This document shows positions 1 through 13,073 of a stretch of DNA of 64,000 bases, piece after piece; the first letter of the stretch is position 1, and each line of letters begins with the position of its first letter. Under the pieces are notes generated by a model. It saw only the letters and a program-made list of their open reading frames with translations. It did not search any database and had not been told where the DNA came from. The DNA comes from Sipunculus nudus (taxonomy: Eukaryota > Annelida > Sipuncula > Golfingiida > Sipunculidae), in assembly GCA_026874595.1 (NCBI GenBank), contig CM049309.1, forward strand, positions 50,690,079 through 50,754,078. The letters are read 5' to 3'. The position numbers were made by a program, and so were the translations under genes.

Positions 1-1173
1 TTGTGCCGTTTTCTTAGTTATACTAAATATCTATGTATAGTAAAGCACTCGCGCCACATTTGTTTACATGTGCCACGGTGTTGAGCTTAATAAGATTCTG
101 TATCCGTCCCCTGACAGGGTTGACTGTCCCCCGCCAACCCTTTTGAAGAAAATGGGTATATTCTGTTAGCAAATCTAGGGCGTTTTCGAGAGACTACGAT
201 GACGATACGCACAAAGAAATGTGAGTTGGATTGATCGGAAGTAGATGTATCAGTAACCCAGCGTAGAAAGCTGGTGTAATCCCGACGTCTTTGATGTCGT
301 CGCCTGGGGCTGGAAAAGAGCTGAGCTCACCAGAAGATTGTAACTCAGGCTCCAGCGTCCGCAAGGATTGCTTTTGACAAATATTCCTCATAAGAGAAAC
401 AGCTCCCGCTAAGTGTGAGAGGAATAAAATGGCGCTTCCTGTTGTAAAAGGAAACATCCGCTGACATTAATAAGGCCGGTAACATCGATCTTTTGAGCGT
501 ACTATTAGGAACATCAATTAAAACGGCTTCCCTTAGTGCGACTGTACTTGGGATTTTCATATGGTGATTTAAAAAATACTGTGCGTAAATTAAAATAAAT
601 TATTTTTTATATACGCGTGGGACTGACAGACATTTCTTTTCTCCAAGTGAATCATGATCAACCAGGTGTAAAACCTGTTGCAACGGCAAGGTACAGACAT
701 ACAGTTATAAAAAAAATATGACAGCTCCCGATTGGACCAATGCCCTCTGGATATAGAGCACAAACTTAATGAATCGAAGAAACGCCTCGCTTTGGCGCAC
801 AACATGAAATCAATAGTCCGTCAGATAAGAAAACTCCGTCTTCAGAACTAGCAGCGAAAACGATTCTGCACAGATACCCCCCGGGGCCCTGCTCTATCCT
901 TTTTATTTTTTAAACCACAAGAGTGAATCCGGAAAAAAATGCCGCAAAGGATTTCTGTGTACAGAACTGATAATTTGCTTTCAGGGGGCAACGCGGTACC
1001 ACCATTAAAAATAAAGACTACAGCATATTTCAATTTTTGGTTTAACATAAACCTTTATAGCCTCCAGGTATGTACGTGTAAAATACAATGATACAAGTCG
1101 TCTTAGGACAACATAGCTCGCCGGTATGGGGATTTAGTAAATTCGTGATGAGATTTTCCAGGAAAAAATAGGT

Positions 1174-1176
<3 letters not shown>

Positions 1177-1205
<29 letters not shown>
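1177..1205. repeat. (AT)n microsatellite
   Basis: About 14 uninterrupted AT units. Confidence 0.95.
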
Positions 1206-1210
<5 letters not shown>

Positions 1211-1623
1211 GATGTTAATTAGTAAACAAAATATGTACTTTAAGCATGAGGCTACTCATAAGCTTATAGAAGTCAAAATATTGTTTTGCTTGGGTTAATG
1301 TAGACATGCCCGGATAGCTTTATGGTCTGAAAAATAGCTTTCTAGCACTCCAGTTTCAATGTTGGTTGGATAAATGTTGGTAAACAGATGGTCTAGAAAT
1401 GACTTGTGATCTATTGTGGGGCAGTCTATACATTGTCTATATTCTTTCAAAATGTGAGGATTTCATGATGTGAATGTTTGATAATGTCTATGATAAAGTC
1501 ACCAACAACTATGACTTGATCTGTATTCATTATTTGTAGATTATATTTTTAAGTTGAGTTTGAAGTTCTTTAAAAGTGGCTTTTGAAGATGAATACAGAG
1601 CCACAACAGAAAGGTTCAGATGA

Positions 1624-2090
1624 GAGTAAACAAAAATTTTAACCTTGGCTAGCTTGGGATCTGTACAAAGTTTGTTTGTGAGGTGATAATTACTGGTCCA
1701 GAAATTCAAATATGGGGAAAGTTTTAATAGCTCTCCTGGATATTGTCAGTGTTAACCAGTGTACAATGTTTAATTTAAATATCTTCATAAGCAAATGGAG
1801 CAATGAGCCTAACAAACAAAAAAATTTAACCAGACTTGTTCATGAACAACCGGGACCTCTGACGTGACCCTTTCATCCCTAAATCATACGGGAGATGCCT
1901 AATCCCCTATGCAATACATATCTGAAATATAAAAGCAAGTGGTTGCCAAATTATAAAGAGTAAACAAAAATTTTAACCTGACTTGTTCATGAACAAGAGA
2001 GGTCTGTGAGCTTGCACTTATGTTTAATATGAATGCAATCGGGTTAATGGCTGTCGAGTTATAGACTTAACAAAGAAACTTTAACCTGGG
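1624..2090. repeat. Cluster of short direct repeats with a palindromic core
   Basis: The string AACAAAAATTTTAACC or close variants occurs at about 1630, 1815, 1962 and 2070. Two copies (1811-1860 and 1958-2010) continue into the palindromic CTTGTTCATGAACAA. The spacing is irregular, so this is a degraded interspersed family, not a simple tandem array. Confidence 0.6.
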
Positions 2091-2543
2091 GTGTCTTACT
2101 CTTGCGCGTAAACAAGTAAAAAGAGAGTGTTCTGTATTATTTCGGAACAGAATTTTTAATATTTCGTCGCTTTTCAACCTTTTTGTTTCATAAAATCTTT
2201 CAAAATTGAACTATATCAACACTAAGAAGAAAAAGTGATTATATTTTATTATGAAATTTAAAGCATTTTGATATTACTAGATATATAGGGTGTCTTCGTA
2301 AGAGAAATAGCCATTGAGTGATTTGCTAACAATATATAGGCCGCCACTAATGCAATATATATGATAAAGTTGGAAAAGAAGGGAGCGCTTTATAGTAATA
2401 TTAGGAAAAAACCCTGCAATAATGTTGCGTTGGCCTTCCTTTACCTTGTACCAAAAATTAATTACCTGTGCCATTGCCTCTAAAAAGTCTTGTAGAAAGA
2501 CATATGTAAAACATATGTATATATGTTTTATACGTGTACATAC

Positions 2544-2679
2544 CCTGAAATGTCCTGTTCCACATGTTACGTGTGATGGCTTTGCCGTCAGTTGCGTTGC
2601 CTCCCTCTGACAGTGTTTTGTTGAGGGCCAATGCGTACAAAATGACGGCATCGTGAAAAGCGCCCACAAAGCTGTTCAC
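2544..2679 (-). CDS. Natriuretic peptide receptor-like, exon 4
   Basis: A 136-base exon with acceptor TTATTCCGAAACAG and donor CAGG|GTATGT, phase 0 in and phase 1 out. It encodes VNSFVGAFHDAVILYALALN, a Gly-Gly turn, DGKAITRNMWNRTFQG. The FHDA-[VI]-LLY and MWNRTF-[EQ]-G motifs are diagnostic of natriuretic peptide receptors. Three sequons occur: NKT, NAT and NRT. The next exon, carrying the rest of the membrane-proximal domain, is not visible in the remaining 2543 bases and should lie off the left edge. Whether the full protein has a guanylate cyclase domain or a short NPR-C-like tail cannot be told from this window. Confidence 0.93.
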
Positions 2680-5409
2680 CTGTTTCGGAATAAAAAGATA
2701 AGGTGAAAACATAGTGAAAATAGTAAAAAATTACAAAACCCTTAGTTCTACGGCATTTACGTGCATTGTAACTAGAAAATAGGGGCATTGTAAATACAAG
2801 ATGTGCAAATTTGATTGAATTCCAACCGTTACCAAAATTGTCTAAATATAGATGGCATTCCTTATATATATAGTTTCAATCTTTAATATATTAAATGTGG
2901 TTGATAGGATATACGGACACGAAACTTGTTTTTGTCAATGTTTAACTGTCAACAAACAACGTTTACATAACTAGCGGGATACCCTTAATTCCTATACATG
3001 TCACTTACGACACCCGGGTTTTAGTTTGTACGCAAATGGCAGCCTCTAAACACGAGTGGTTTCGAAAGGTCAGGGTTTGATAAGGGCACGAAAAGACGCC
3101 ATGTACTCCAAGAACTGTCTCAAGAAGTCCATTAGACTCGCATGTTCCAAGAAGAAGCCGATGGAAAACGGTGGTGATGACCGCTCCCTCCTTTTCAAAT
3201 AAAAATTCATCAGCCCTGCTATTCTATACTTTTTATAACTTTTTTAGACTTTATACTTTTTTTAGAATTATATTTTTTTCAGATTTTTAAAATTATTAAT
3301 TATTTTTTATAATATATCATATTTCAGGTGTTGACACTTTTTTATTTTTCCCCCTAAAAACATCAAGTTCAAGATGGCGTATTTAGGCTTTTTACAAACG
3401 TTTTGTAACAGAGTTTGGTCATCTCAGCACTGATTAAGTTGAGTAATGTATAACAATATCATAAGAATTCGTAATTTTGCAACCTGATTTTTCCCTTTTA
3501 ATATAATTAAATCTATAGAGTGCATTTGCTTCATAAATAATATTTAACTGATGTCGTGGTGTTTGTCAAACAGACACAATAATGGTATGGAGTTCTGTGT
3601 TTTTATGTTTGGTTATGACAGATCAAACGACAATATAAAAAGTAAAAATTATTTCACGATTACACCAGTTGATATATTGTATCTATACAGGCCAGGCCTA
3701 GTTGTCTACAGGTTTTTCTACAGGTTTATCTACAGCCTTTATGCATTGACGGGGCTCCCACAGGGTTCCTTGAGAAATAAAGGAATGTTGTAGCAGGACT
3801 TGAGACAAATATATAGGAGTTTTTGGTGCACAATCGTGGTTTACATGAAGCATTATTATGATGGACTTTTCTCAATGCAGCGTCTAAGGATCTGTTCATC
3901 TGGTTAAGATACCTGAACTTTTATATGACTGCAACACTCATAAGCGCCGTTCTACAAAAGAGCTGCATGGTTTCAATAATTATTTATTTATATAACAAGA
4001 GGTATTCAGTTATTACAATGATTTTGAAAACAGGATTGTGCAGTTAAAACAATAAAGCAGAATATAGGGGATTACGATCTAAGTAATGGAATATAGGATA
4101 TTATATGAGGCATTGTTTTTCATATGAGAATATAGGAAATTATAGGAAATATTGGAGTAAGTGGCAGCCCTGCATTTATCTTCCTCAGCCAGACAGTTTT
4201 TATCTGACCTTTGGCAGAGTAAATTGCACAGAATGTATTTGTGAAGGCAGATGTCGCATTATCTTGGAGACATCTGTATCTTATTCCATTAAATAACATT
4301 TAACATAAACCTAGGTCAATCTAATTGTAACCTTCAACATAAATAGCTCAATATCTTTGTTTTCATATCGATAGTTCGACGGTACCTCCGCCTATTTAAA
4401 TTATAGCTTAAACATTTAGCGGCGCCATCCCTGATATGAAACCCAAGTCATGAAGTTATGATGTACGAGATTCATGTTATGAAAGTTTTTATTGTACAGA
4501 TGTATTTATATTTTTTTCACAAAATAGAAAAAATGTAATCTACATTTACGTCAAATGCAATGATTTCGCGTATTTTGATAAAATCCTGATCTCTTCTCCT
4601 GTAGGTTATGTCATGAATATATTTTGAAGCAGTCGATGTAACCATGTCACTTTGCTTTTCACGGCATACTCCACACGCAAGCCATGTAGAAACCTATCTT
4701 GATCCTAAACCGTATATTTTTGCGTCACACAGGTGGGAGTTGTGGGGTTTCAACGTGAACAGCAACCCAAGGAACGGGTCCCCACACAGAGTACTCAGTA
4801 CTATAAATACTAAATACTTAATCGCAAACGAGAAGATTTACAAGACGCTCCGACCTGCGATGGCTTGAGGGTGTTAGACTACTTTTTGCAAAAAAACCGT
4901 CCTTTTTATGCATTCATTCTCGTTTTCATTAACTATTCTTTAGTACAAAGAGAAAAAGAGAAAAAATTAGAACACCAGAGAGAGAAAAAGATGTACGTGA
5001 GATCTTTTTTTCTGATCCTCTTGGTTGTTGCCTTCTGGGCGCAGCTTCTTAATGGACTGTAGATTTACACTTGTTGCCAATAATCATATCAGCGCTAGGG
5101 GATCTTGGATTTCCTTTGCCGTGTGGACGCTAATGCTTAGCGACTAGTTCAGTTGGTCTGATGAATGGTGTTTCTGGAAAAATTGAAGGCTACATCACTG
5201 GATAGAACGCACTGCAGACAGAAGGCGACATACCGTGCGGACCGAGGTATCACCTGCCTTAGCGTCGGAAATAACCACTAGCGACTTGCCCAATCTCTAG
5301 TCAACAAACATCAACAGTAACAAGCCCCTAATGTAGCCTGGCAGTCTCCTAGTAACCAAAGGTTCCGAAATAATCATTTACACACCTACAACAATCTAAC
5401 ATATGAACA

Positions 5410-5427
5410 TGGTGGCAGAAGTGGGAT
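5410..5427 (+). mobile_element. LTR-retrotransposon primer-binding-site-like sequence
   Basis: TGGTGGCAGAAGTGGGAT resembles the tRNA-Leu-type primer-binding site (TGGTGTCAGAAGTGGGAT) of Gypsy-group elements. It is preceded by sequence ending in ACA, as an LTR end would. No gag, pol or second LTR is visible nearby, so at most this is a fragment: LTR end, primer site and start of leader. A chance match is possible. Confidence 0.35.
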
Positions 5428-7350
5428 AGCACAGATCCGAAATCAGTTCACGAGGACAGGGTTAAAACAACCAAAGAACGCTAGCTTTAGGGGCACCAGA
5501 AGCAACAATTAATTAAATGAAGGAGCCAACGTTGGGTTCCTGGACTTTTCTGTGGTAGGCATTTACTCGAATATTCTTAGGATCCCATAAATCGACTTAA
5601 TTTAATGAGATAATTCACTTAATATTAAAGCAGGACCTTGTGAAAGAGCAAAATAGATTCTTTGTCTTATTCTGATTCTTACTTTTAGTCTCCGATTACG
5701 AGTCAGGAGACCACCTACGGACTGGTTATGGTTATTAGGGGTGATTAATGGAAAAAAAAACATATACTGGTGCTTTATTTTAATAAACCGCGGGGCCTGA
5801 CGTCTAAGAAGATTGGTCTGGGCCCAAAATTCGTTCAACGAAACATTATCAGCAAGTGTGTTTCAATTGAAAGGTCATTTAAAACAATGATGTCGTTTAC
5901 AATAAAATATTATATTTTCATTATATTGTATCATATCAGGATTTAGAGTTATTGTATAGACTTCGCAAACAATTTTTGATATACCAATGGCTTACAGTCA
6001 GTGGACACACCAGGAACCCACACCCTTCTACTCATTTTAGTCACAGGTATGTTGAAAGACAATTAAGACTGGAATTAAGGTGATAAAGAAGCAGAGACTG
6101 GAGTTCTGTTGCCATAAAATGCTGTCCGACATTGTGTATATGGGTCAAATATTTAGTCAGCATGCGGAAAGATGATGAGACACGTTAAAAAATTAGTGAA
6201 ACCCTATACTGGTTTGGGGAATAAGGATGACAGGCCTTATAATATTCTAACTGCTCTTCCATAACCCCATGAACATATTTTTCATAACCTACTTGTACAT
6301 CTTCTAATGGCTTATTACAGAAACATGACTCTATTAACGCTAGGGTTGCACAGCTTGAAAGTGGATTGGATTCACATGACCTTTATTCTGTGCTAATTTT
6401 ACCAGGTCAAAACGAAAACGCTCGAGGCAAATTCCTGAGTATAATATGGCAGCACGACTCTTTCGGGTTGTTATGGGAATATCAATATACAGCTAGTTCT
6501 CCATATGACACTGGAAACAAATCGAAGTCGTGCAAGGTTTTTGTGCCCTGCACGCATTGTTATGAAGGAGACAAACATTGATTGTCGCACGAGCTTTTGT
6601 TATGCGTCGCATGCTTGGCTACCTCCCGTGTTTACCTAATTGCGTGTATTTTGACTGTGTCACCAGGACAAGTCGTGGCCCGAGGAGGTGCGTAATTTCG
6701 CGCTTTCGTTACCGCTTTCGATTCTCTTGTTTCAACGATGTCTTGTTTCATGACTAAATGATTACTTCACATCAGTCAAGAGGGCTTCAGGAGGCGTTAA
6801 ACCGGCAATCCGTAGGCAGTATCTTGCGCCCCGCAAACAAGCTTGAATCGAACTAACAATGTACGATGTTAACTGTATATGGCAGGGGGCGTATCCAAAA
6901 GTGGACGGCTACAATTTATAACGACATGTTGCCCGTGGGTTCTGACGCTAATTTGTCGAGCTTGGCTTAGATAGTCAGTTGAGGAGTATTTGTTATTTTA
7001 CATTTGTTTCCGATATAAAAATTATCAATTTATATTGCATACCTTTACACTTAAATAGCCAGACGCTATTACATGTTATTTTTAGGTGGATCTCAGAAAG
7101 GACGTCGAAACATGATATTTAATATAACATTTGTCAAAACTGAAGCATAAATATGAGAAAACAATATATCAAGCAAGGCTGAAACCAAATGTGGTGAGGT
7201 CTATAAGATACGTCTGGCATTTTGCTAATAACTACATTCATTGATAATATCTTAGCTATTTTGTAACACAAGAAGACAGACGGATGGACGGGAAGACTGA
7301 TAGACAAAAAGACAAGAGATAGGCAGACAGATTACATTGATCAATAAGTG

Positions 7351-7353
<3 letters not shown>

Positions 7354-7393
<40 letters not shown>
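7354..7393. repeat. (CT)n microsatellite
   Basis: Twenty uninterrupted CT units, on the plus strand. Confidence 0.95.
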
Positions 7394-7401
<8 letters not shown>

Positions 7402-9087
7402 CAATTTGAGCACAATATAGGGTGTGTCGTTATATTATAAAAGACACATATTTCGACAGTTCAAGTAATTTTACCATCCAGAAAGATGGGTCTTCAATGG
7501 CATACCCATAATCCTACAGATTTAACAATAAACTTCTCACTGCTACCAAGACCACACTATTTTACTGTTCCCTTTAATGTGAGTGATCTAAGGCTAGAAA
7601 TATATATGGCGGTGAACATGCCGGGCCAATGAGATGTCCGTTTTGACAAATGGTGCTATTTAACCGCATGTGTCAGATCGTTAAATGTCAAAATTATAAT
7701 TAATTAAGGAATATTAGCTCCTCAGCGGCTAGCTTGTCATGGAAATAAGCTTCAGTTGTCTTCTTTGTATGACCGTCTTACTTGTTGTTAATTAAATATT
7801 AGGAAACCGTCGGCTTGATCGCTTGGCAAGAATTGAAGCTTCCAATTCCGGAAAAAAAGAAGCCAAAATAATCCTTTTCATAGATATCTGTCCAATAAGA
7901 GCACGTCGTCAAGATGGCGGACTTGCAAAGGCTAAAGGTTTTTCTCATTAGGCATCTTGACTGCCAATAAGTCACACTGGAGATCATTATCAGCTCAGAG
8001 CAAGCGTGAAAGCAATGGCGATATAAACTGTTTTCGCACCCATCTTGTGCAACAGGCGAAATAGCATGTAACATTTTGGTCATATTAATTTTAAAAGTAC
8101 CCTTGCTTGTTAGTTTTTTTCATTATCTCAAAGGATTTCCAGACTCACGGGCTCTCACACAGCCTGGTCATTATTCTCCAGCTTGTGAGTGGCTGAACCG
8201 GAAGCAGACGGCTTTACATAATACAAAACACAAAACCAGAAACGGACACGGAGAAAATAATATACAGTCACCTGACGAGTTGGTCTGGCGGGTGTGTATT
8301 GAGGATGTCCCTAACCTGATCGAGGGCTTCATAGTTGTGTGCGTCCAGAATTAATAACGGCTCATATTGGTGGCAGCCGACTTAAACGCTGACTTCGTCT
8401 AGCTATCTCGAGTAATTGGAGTAATAAGCCTGGAAGAGCAGTTCATGAAATTCCCGTCACAGGAAACCAAGTGTGTCTAGCCTTTCATTTCCCGAACGAA
8501 GCCAGTTTTTCTCCTTAACGATCGGAAACTATATTCATTTCTATCCATTCCTGGGCCCAATTATTCCAGAAAACGTTACATACAAAAGTATGCCTTTTTT
8601 CCTCTTCAGGACGTAGGAATAAAGTATATTTCTTCTAGAATATATATCTTGAATATTTCAGTATATGTGTGATATTTATGTTAATATCTTTAGCCTCACA
8701 AGAACTGCAATATGTCACAATTTGAAGTATATGGCAACATATCGGTTCTTTTTTTCCGGTACATAAGATTTTTTTTTAGGTGCAAATAATCAACCACAAT
8801 TTCCTTCCACATGATGCAATAGATTTCCTGACAGAGCATGAGGAGAAATGTTTGATGGACCATCAAACCATTGGTAGAGGAAATATAATATCCATATATC
8901 ATATTTAAGTGTAAACCTAGATGGGGCTGATACCAGATCTGGTAGTGTCGAGTTCTTCAATCCAAGTTGCTTTCGTTCCGGATCTGCCCATACATTACCT
9001 ATGTATAAATTGTGCATTTGTATTTTATGGTATATTAAAGGGATATACCCTTATTTGTGACATTCGGGTTTTAGTCAAAATGGCTAA

Positions 9088-9103
9088 CCCCCCCCCCCCC
9101 CCC
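9088..9103. repeat. Poly-C tract followed by a short (AC)n
   Basis: Sixteen consecutive C, then CA-rich sequence to about 9118. The flanking sequence, from about 9040, looks like the end of a dispersed repeat. Confidence 0.9.
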
Positions 9104-9265
9104 ACCACACACACACATATTTGCGCGATTAAGGTTGATAAGGATACTGTGAACTAATTTCAGGTTTCCAAAGAGACTTTAAAATGGCCTGTACTATTTG
9201 TCTGTACTCTAATATTTTAGGTTCAACAGTTAAGACTTGTGTCCTGTCTGACCCTCTGGATGCTA

Positions 9266-9408
9266 AGAATCATGTTTTAGGCCAATAGCTCGCAGGATAT
9301 AGGTCACCTCGGCCTAATTTTAGGAGCTTTGCCCAGGACCTCACAGGGTGTAAAGTTTCTACAGAATGGACGACGGACAAAAGGATCGCTATAGCTCAGA
9401 TGACTTTT
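9266..9408 (+). repeat. Dispersed repeat fragment of molluscan type
   Basis: Contains GGCCAATAGCTCGCAGGA and then GGACGACGGACAAAAGGATC followed by GCTATAGCTCA. Strings of the kind GACGACGGAC ... ATAGCTCA are, from memory, common in molluscan genomes. This supports the organism guess but is not proof. Confidence 0.4.
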
Positions 9409-10348
9409 GGTAAAAAAAAGCCGAAGTACAAATCTATGTGAAAATTCCAGATGAGTACGATATCAGCGAGGATGAATAAATGGCCAACGCTGCAACACGA
9501 GGGACAGGGCTACCTAAATAACAACAGTGATGTATTATTCTCGAGGAAAAGTCGCTCTTGGCCTGACCCAGTTCATAAATTGCGATCTGTGATCTGAAGC
9601 AGCTCTTAAACTATGGACCGTGGTGTGAATAGAATTTTATATCCCAAACGAGGTCTGATGACCAAGATGAAGAGCTAATGCGTGGGATGAAAGCACCAGC
9701 TGATTAACCTGTTATAACTGATACGTGATACTGAAAATCCATCCTCATCAAATTACCTTCCATAATAATGTCACATTACACAGAATACGTTTTTTTTGTC
9801 CTTTAGAATGAAAATTAAGATAAGCAATTTAAGGTGACCGACGCATCGTTGGCTAGTGTTACATAATTACTCTTCTTGGCACCTGAGCACATTGATATTC
9901 AATAACTCTGTCCCCTTGCTACCTGTGTTGTTTGATTTGCTTTTGGTGTACGATTAAGCCATCTCTCGTGATAAACCATTTGAACGAGAATTCTTGATTC
10001 ACAAAAAAACCTGGCTAATCTAAAAAGAATGTCATACGGCGAATTGATGGGTATAGTAAAGTATCTCCTGTTTCATGTGAAAGATTAATTTGTTTTTATA
10101 ACAAACTAATCTACAGTTTTTTTAATTACATAAAGTCAGATAAATTAGTTTATAGATAGAGCTGAAACTATAAACTGCTTTCTTTTGTATTCAATCTCGC
10201 CCCGAAGCAGGGAAGTAAGAAATAGAGTAAAATTTGAATATGAAATGTTGAGCCTATTTTTCAATATTAAAACGAGATATTTCTTGGCGCCACAGGAGCC
10301 TTAGTATCCCCAGACAATTAATCCCCCCGCCACCCCCTTTATGAATAG

Positions 10349-10371
10349 CCCCCCCCCCCCCCCCCCCCCCC
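10349..10371. repeat. Poly-C tract
   Basis: Twenty-three consecutive C, with more C-rich sequence just upstream (10321-10338). Confidence 0.95.
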
Positions 10372-10460
10372 ATCTTCAGCAGCATATACTGACACTTGGC
10401 AAACGACTAAGGTTTTTTCCGTCTATCAACTTGAGAAACAATATCTTTCACCTAAAATGG

Positions 10461-11018
10461 GGACCAATACGGTAAATCACTCTTGAGAAAAGAGCATTAA
10501 TTTATTTTACGGAAACGGGAAGGTAATTTTCGCCACCTGTCTGGGTTACGAGAAAATTTTCCAAGATGAAAGACATGCCAAATTTAAGACCAATATCTTG
10601 AACCACTCCGGAGATATGAGCAATATTCACCCAAAGCACATGTAGAGATGGACGCCACGCCAAAATGATAGCAGATGGCGCCACCAGTCTTGAGTACAAG
10701 ATTGAGGAGTCCAAGATCTATAGATATGCACGATTTCAGGCCAATAGGGCAAATCGCTCCCCAGAAAAGGGCATTAATTTATTTTACAAGAACAGCAAGG
10801 TTAGTTGCGCCACCTGTCTGGTTTATAAGAAAACTTTCCAAGATTTGATGGACATGCCAAATTTCTGACCAATACCGTGAACCACTCCGGAGATATGAGC
10901 AAATATCACCGAAAGCAAACGTACGGATGGACGCCACACAATTACGATTGCAGATAGCGCCACCAGTCTTGAATACAAGATGGAAGTATCCAAGATCAAT
11001 GGATATGCACAATTTCAG
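10461..11018. repeat. Two-copy tandem repeat, unit about 279 bp
   Basis: Landmarks such as GACATGCCAAATTT (10572 and 10851), ACCACTCCGGAGATATGAGC (10602 and 10881) and CCACCAGTCTTGA (10681 and 10960) recur with a 279-base offset. The copies are clearly diverged. Each unit holds two GCCACC-[TA]-GTCT motifs. No coding frame is conserved. Confidence 0.85.
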
Positions 11019-11021
11019 CCC

Positions 11022-12000
11022 GATCTGTCCATTAGTTTTAGTCTTATAATGCTCACAGTACTGTCAAGTGGCAATGATGGGGTATTAGAGGGGGCGAAAA
11101 CAAGAAAAGGACAGAAGGTAGCGCCACCTGTCTTCCACAGAAGACAAAGCTATCCAACATCTTCGGTCAATTTGATTTTTGGACCAATCCATGCATCCGT
11201 TATTGAGATATTTATGATTTTGTGTGATTTTCACCATATATCGCAATATTCAAGGTCAAGGGCACACTCATAGGAAAGGTCATGCCCACAATTCAAATAT
11301 AATCATCCCATAACCTATGTCTATTTAGAGCATAATATGAAAGAAATCTGTCCATTAGTGTTTGACTTATAATGCTCACAGTACTGTAAAGTGGCAATAA
11401 TGGGGGTATTAAACGGCAGGAAAATAAGAAAAGGATAACAGGTGGAGCCACCAGTTTCCGGTACATGGCAACACTATCAAAGATCTTCGGTCAATTTGAT
11501 TTTTGGACCAATCCATGCATCCGTTATTGAGATATTTATGATTTTGTGTGATTTTCACCATATATCGCAATATTCAAGGTCAAGGGCACACTCATAGGAA
11601 AGGTCATGCCCACAATTCAAATATAATCATCCCATAACCTATGTCTATTTAGAGCATAATATGAAAGAAATCTGTCCATTAGTGTTTGACTTATAATGCT
11701 CACAGTACTGTAAAGTGGCAATAATGGGGGTATTAAACGGCAGGAAAATAAGAAAAGGATAACAGGTGGAGCCACCAGTTTCCGGTACATGGCAACACTA
11801 TCAAAGATCTTCGGTCAAGTTGATTTTTGGATCAATCCATGCAAGATTTCTTGAGATATTTAAGAATTTGTGTGATGTTTCCCAAAAATGGACTTATTCA
11901 AGGTCAAGATCACTCTCCTAGTAAAGGTCATGACCCCATTTTAAAAAGGCTTCGTCCTATCACCCATATCTATGCACATGTCAAGTTTGGTAAAGATCCA
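11022..12000. repeat. Three-unit tandem repeat, unit 324 bp, with a perfect internal duplication
   Basis: Units begin near 11022, 11346 and 11670. The stretch 11161-11484 appears identical, base for base, to 11485-11808. The left part of unit 1 (before 11161) and the right part of unit 3 (after 11808) are diverged. The GCCACC motif of the neighbouring 279-bp repeat recurs, suggesting a common origin. Confidence 0.9.
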
Positions 12001-12305
12001 TAAAATATTTTTTCAGTTATCGCATCCAAACGAAATCGACCGTGATTAAACCACAGTATCCCGACTTTGTCTTGGGATACAATAAATGATAGGGACAAGC
12101 ACATTCTTTTTTTATTTAAGGGGAACGTAGGAACACTACGTTTCACTGCATTTCAATGACGTTTATTCGGTACTCACAGGCCATCATGGTCAAAGAAAAA
12201 TGTAAAAACAAAACCGAAAAATTTATAAAAAAAAGTCCAGAGATCAACCCAGCGTGATCAAGCCTGATCTAGCAAGGAACAATTAGATAAATCGCCAAAT
12301 TAATA

Positions 12306-12723
12306 ATGGAAGTGGATAAAATATTCAGCAGCAGCAGAAAAAGTTTACGCTCGTCGAGCAGCCACAGGTCGCTGTGGTCAAGACCTCAGCCCTGTGCGCT
12401 CCTTGAGCACGTTCTCCGATCCAACAGACGCGATGCCACACCAAGCCAAGCAGAGAGCCGCGAGAGGTCGCCACCAAATATCCCGAGCCGGTGACCTTTT
12501 AGGAAGGCTACAGCATCTACAGCCGCAAAGACAGAAGCAACCCACATTCCCTCCACCGATCCAAGCAGCGGAGAGCCAGCCATGCCATTCGAGAGCCGAA
12601 CTCGATCATTGTGAACGACAGTGTTTCGAGACGCATCACCTTTATACTTTTCGGCCATTGGACCGTATAACCCGTTTCCCAGTTATGCAAGCAAGTTTTT
12701 TCGACATCGGCCGGATAAAATAA
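12306..12723. other. GC-richer island with overlapping open frames, unassigned
   Basis: A stretch noticeably richer in GC and CpG than its surroundings, open in several frames on both strands (plus 12394-12723, minus 12386-12658). None of the translations is recognisable and no frame stands out. It may be a fragment of a mobile element or a regulatory island. Confidence 0.2.
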
Positions 12724-13017
12724 TGTTTAGGGAGATATCGTGACGCGTATGCAGTGTTGAAGTTGAAATTCAAAATTTTGTCTAAAAATTCCAGTATTTA
12801 GAGACCGTGAATAAAACCTAATTATCTGTCAATTTAATTAGAAGTGGTTACGAGTAACATTATTTAGGTATCGCGTCATTTAAGAAATGCTCAAGTTTAA
12901 ATTGAAAAATAAAAAAAAATAATGAAAATTCAAGAAAGCGCTTTTTAAATTCTAAATACAGGCAAGAGGTCCCATAAGATATACATCGTCTACCAAACCT
13001 ATCAGGAGTGGATACGC

Positions 13018-13018
<1 letters not shown>

Positions 13019-13073
<55 letters not shown>
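13019..13073. repeat. (TA)n microsatellite
   Basis: About 27 uninterrupted TA units. Confidence 0.95.

Larger units (their letters stand above)
1..2543 (-). other. Partial intron 4 of the receptor gene
   Basis: No exon of the receptor could be recognised here. It holds an (AT)n array at 1177-1205 and a cluster of short related repeats at 1624-2090. Otherwise it is AT-rich sequence with no clear features. Confidence 0.6.
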
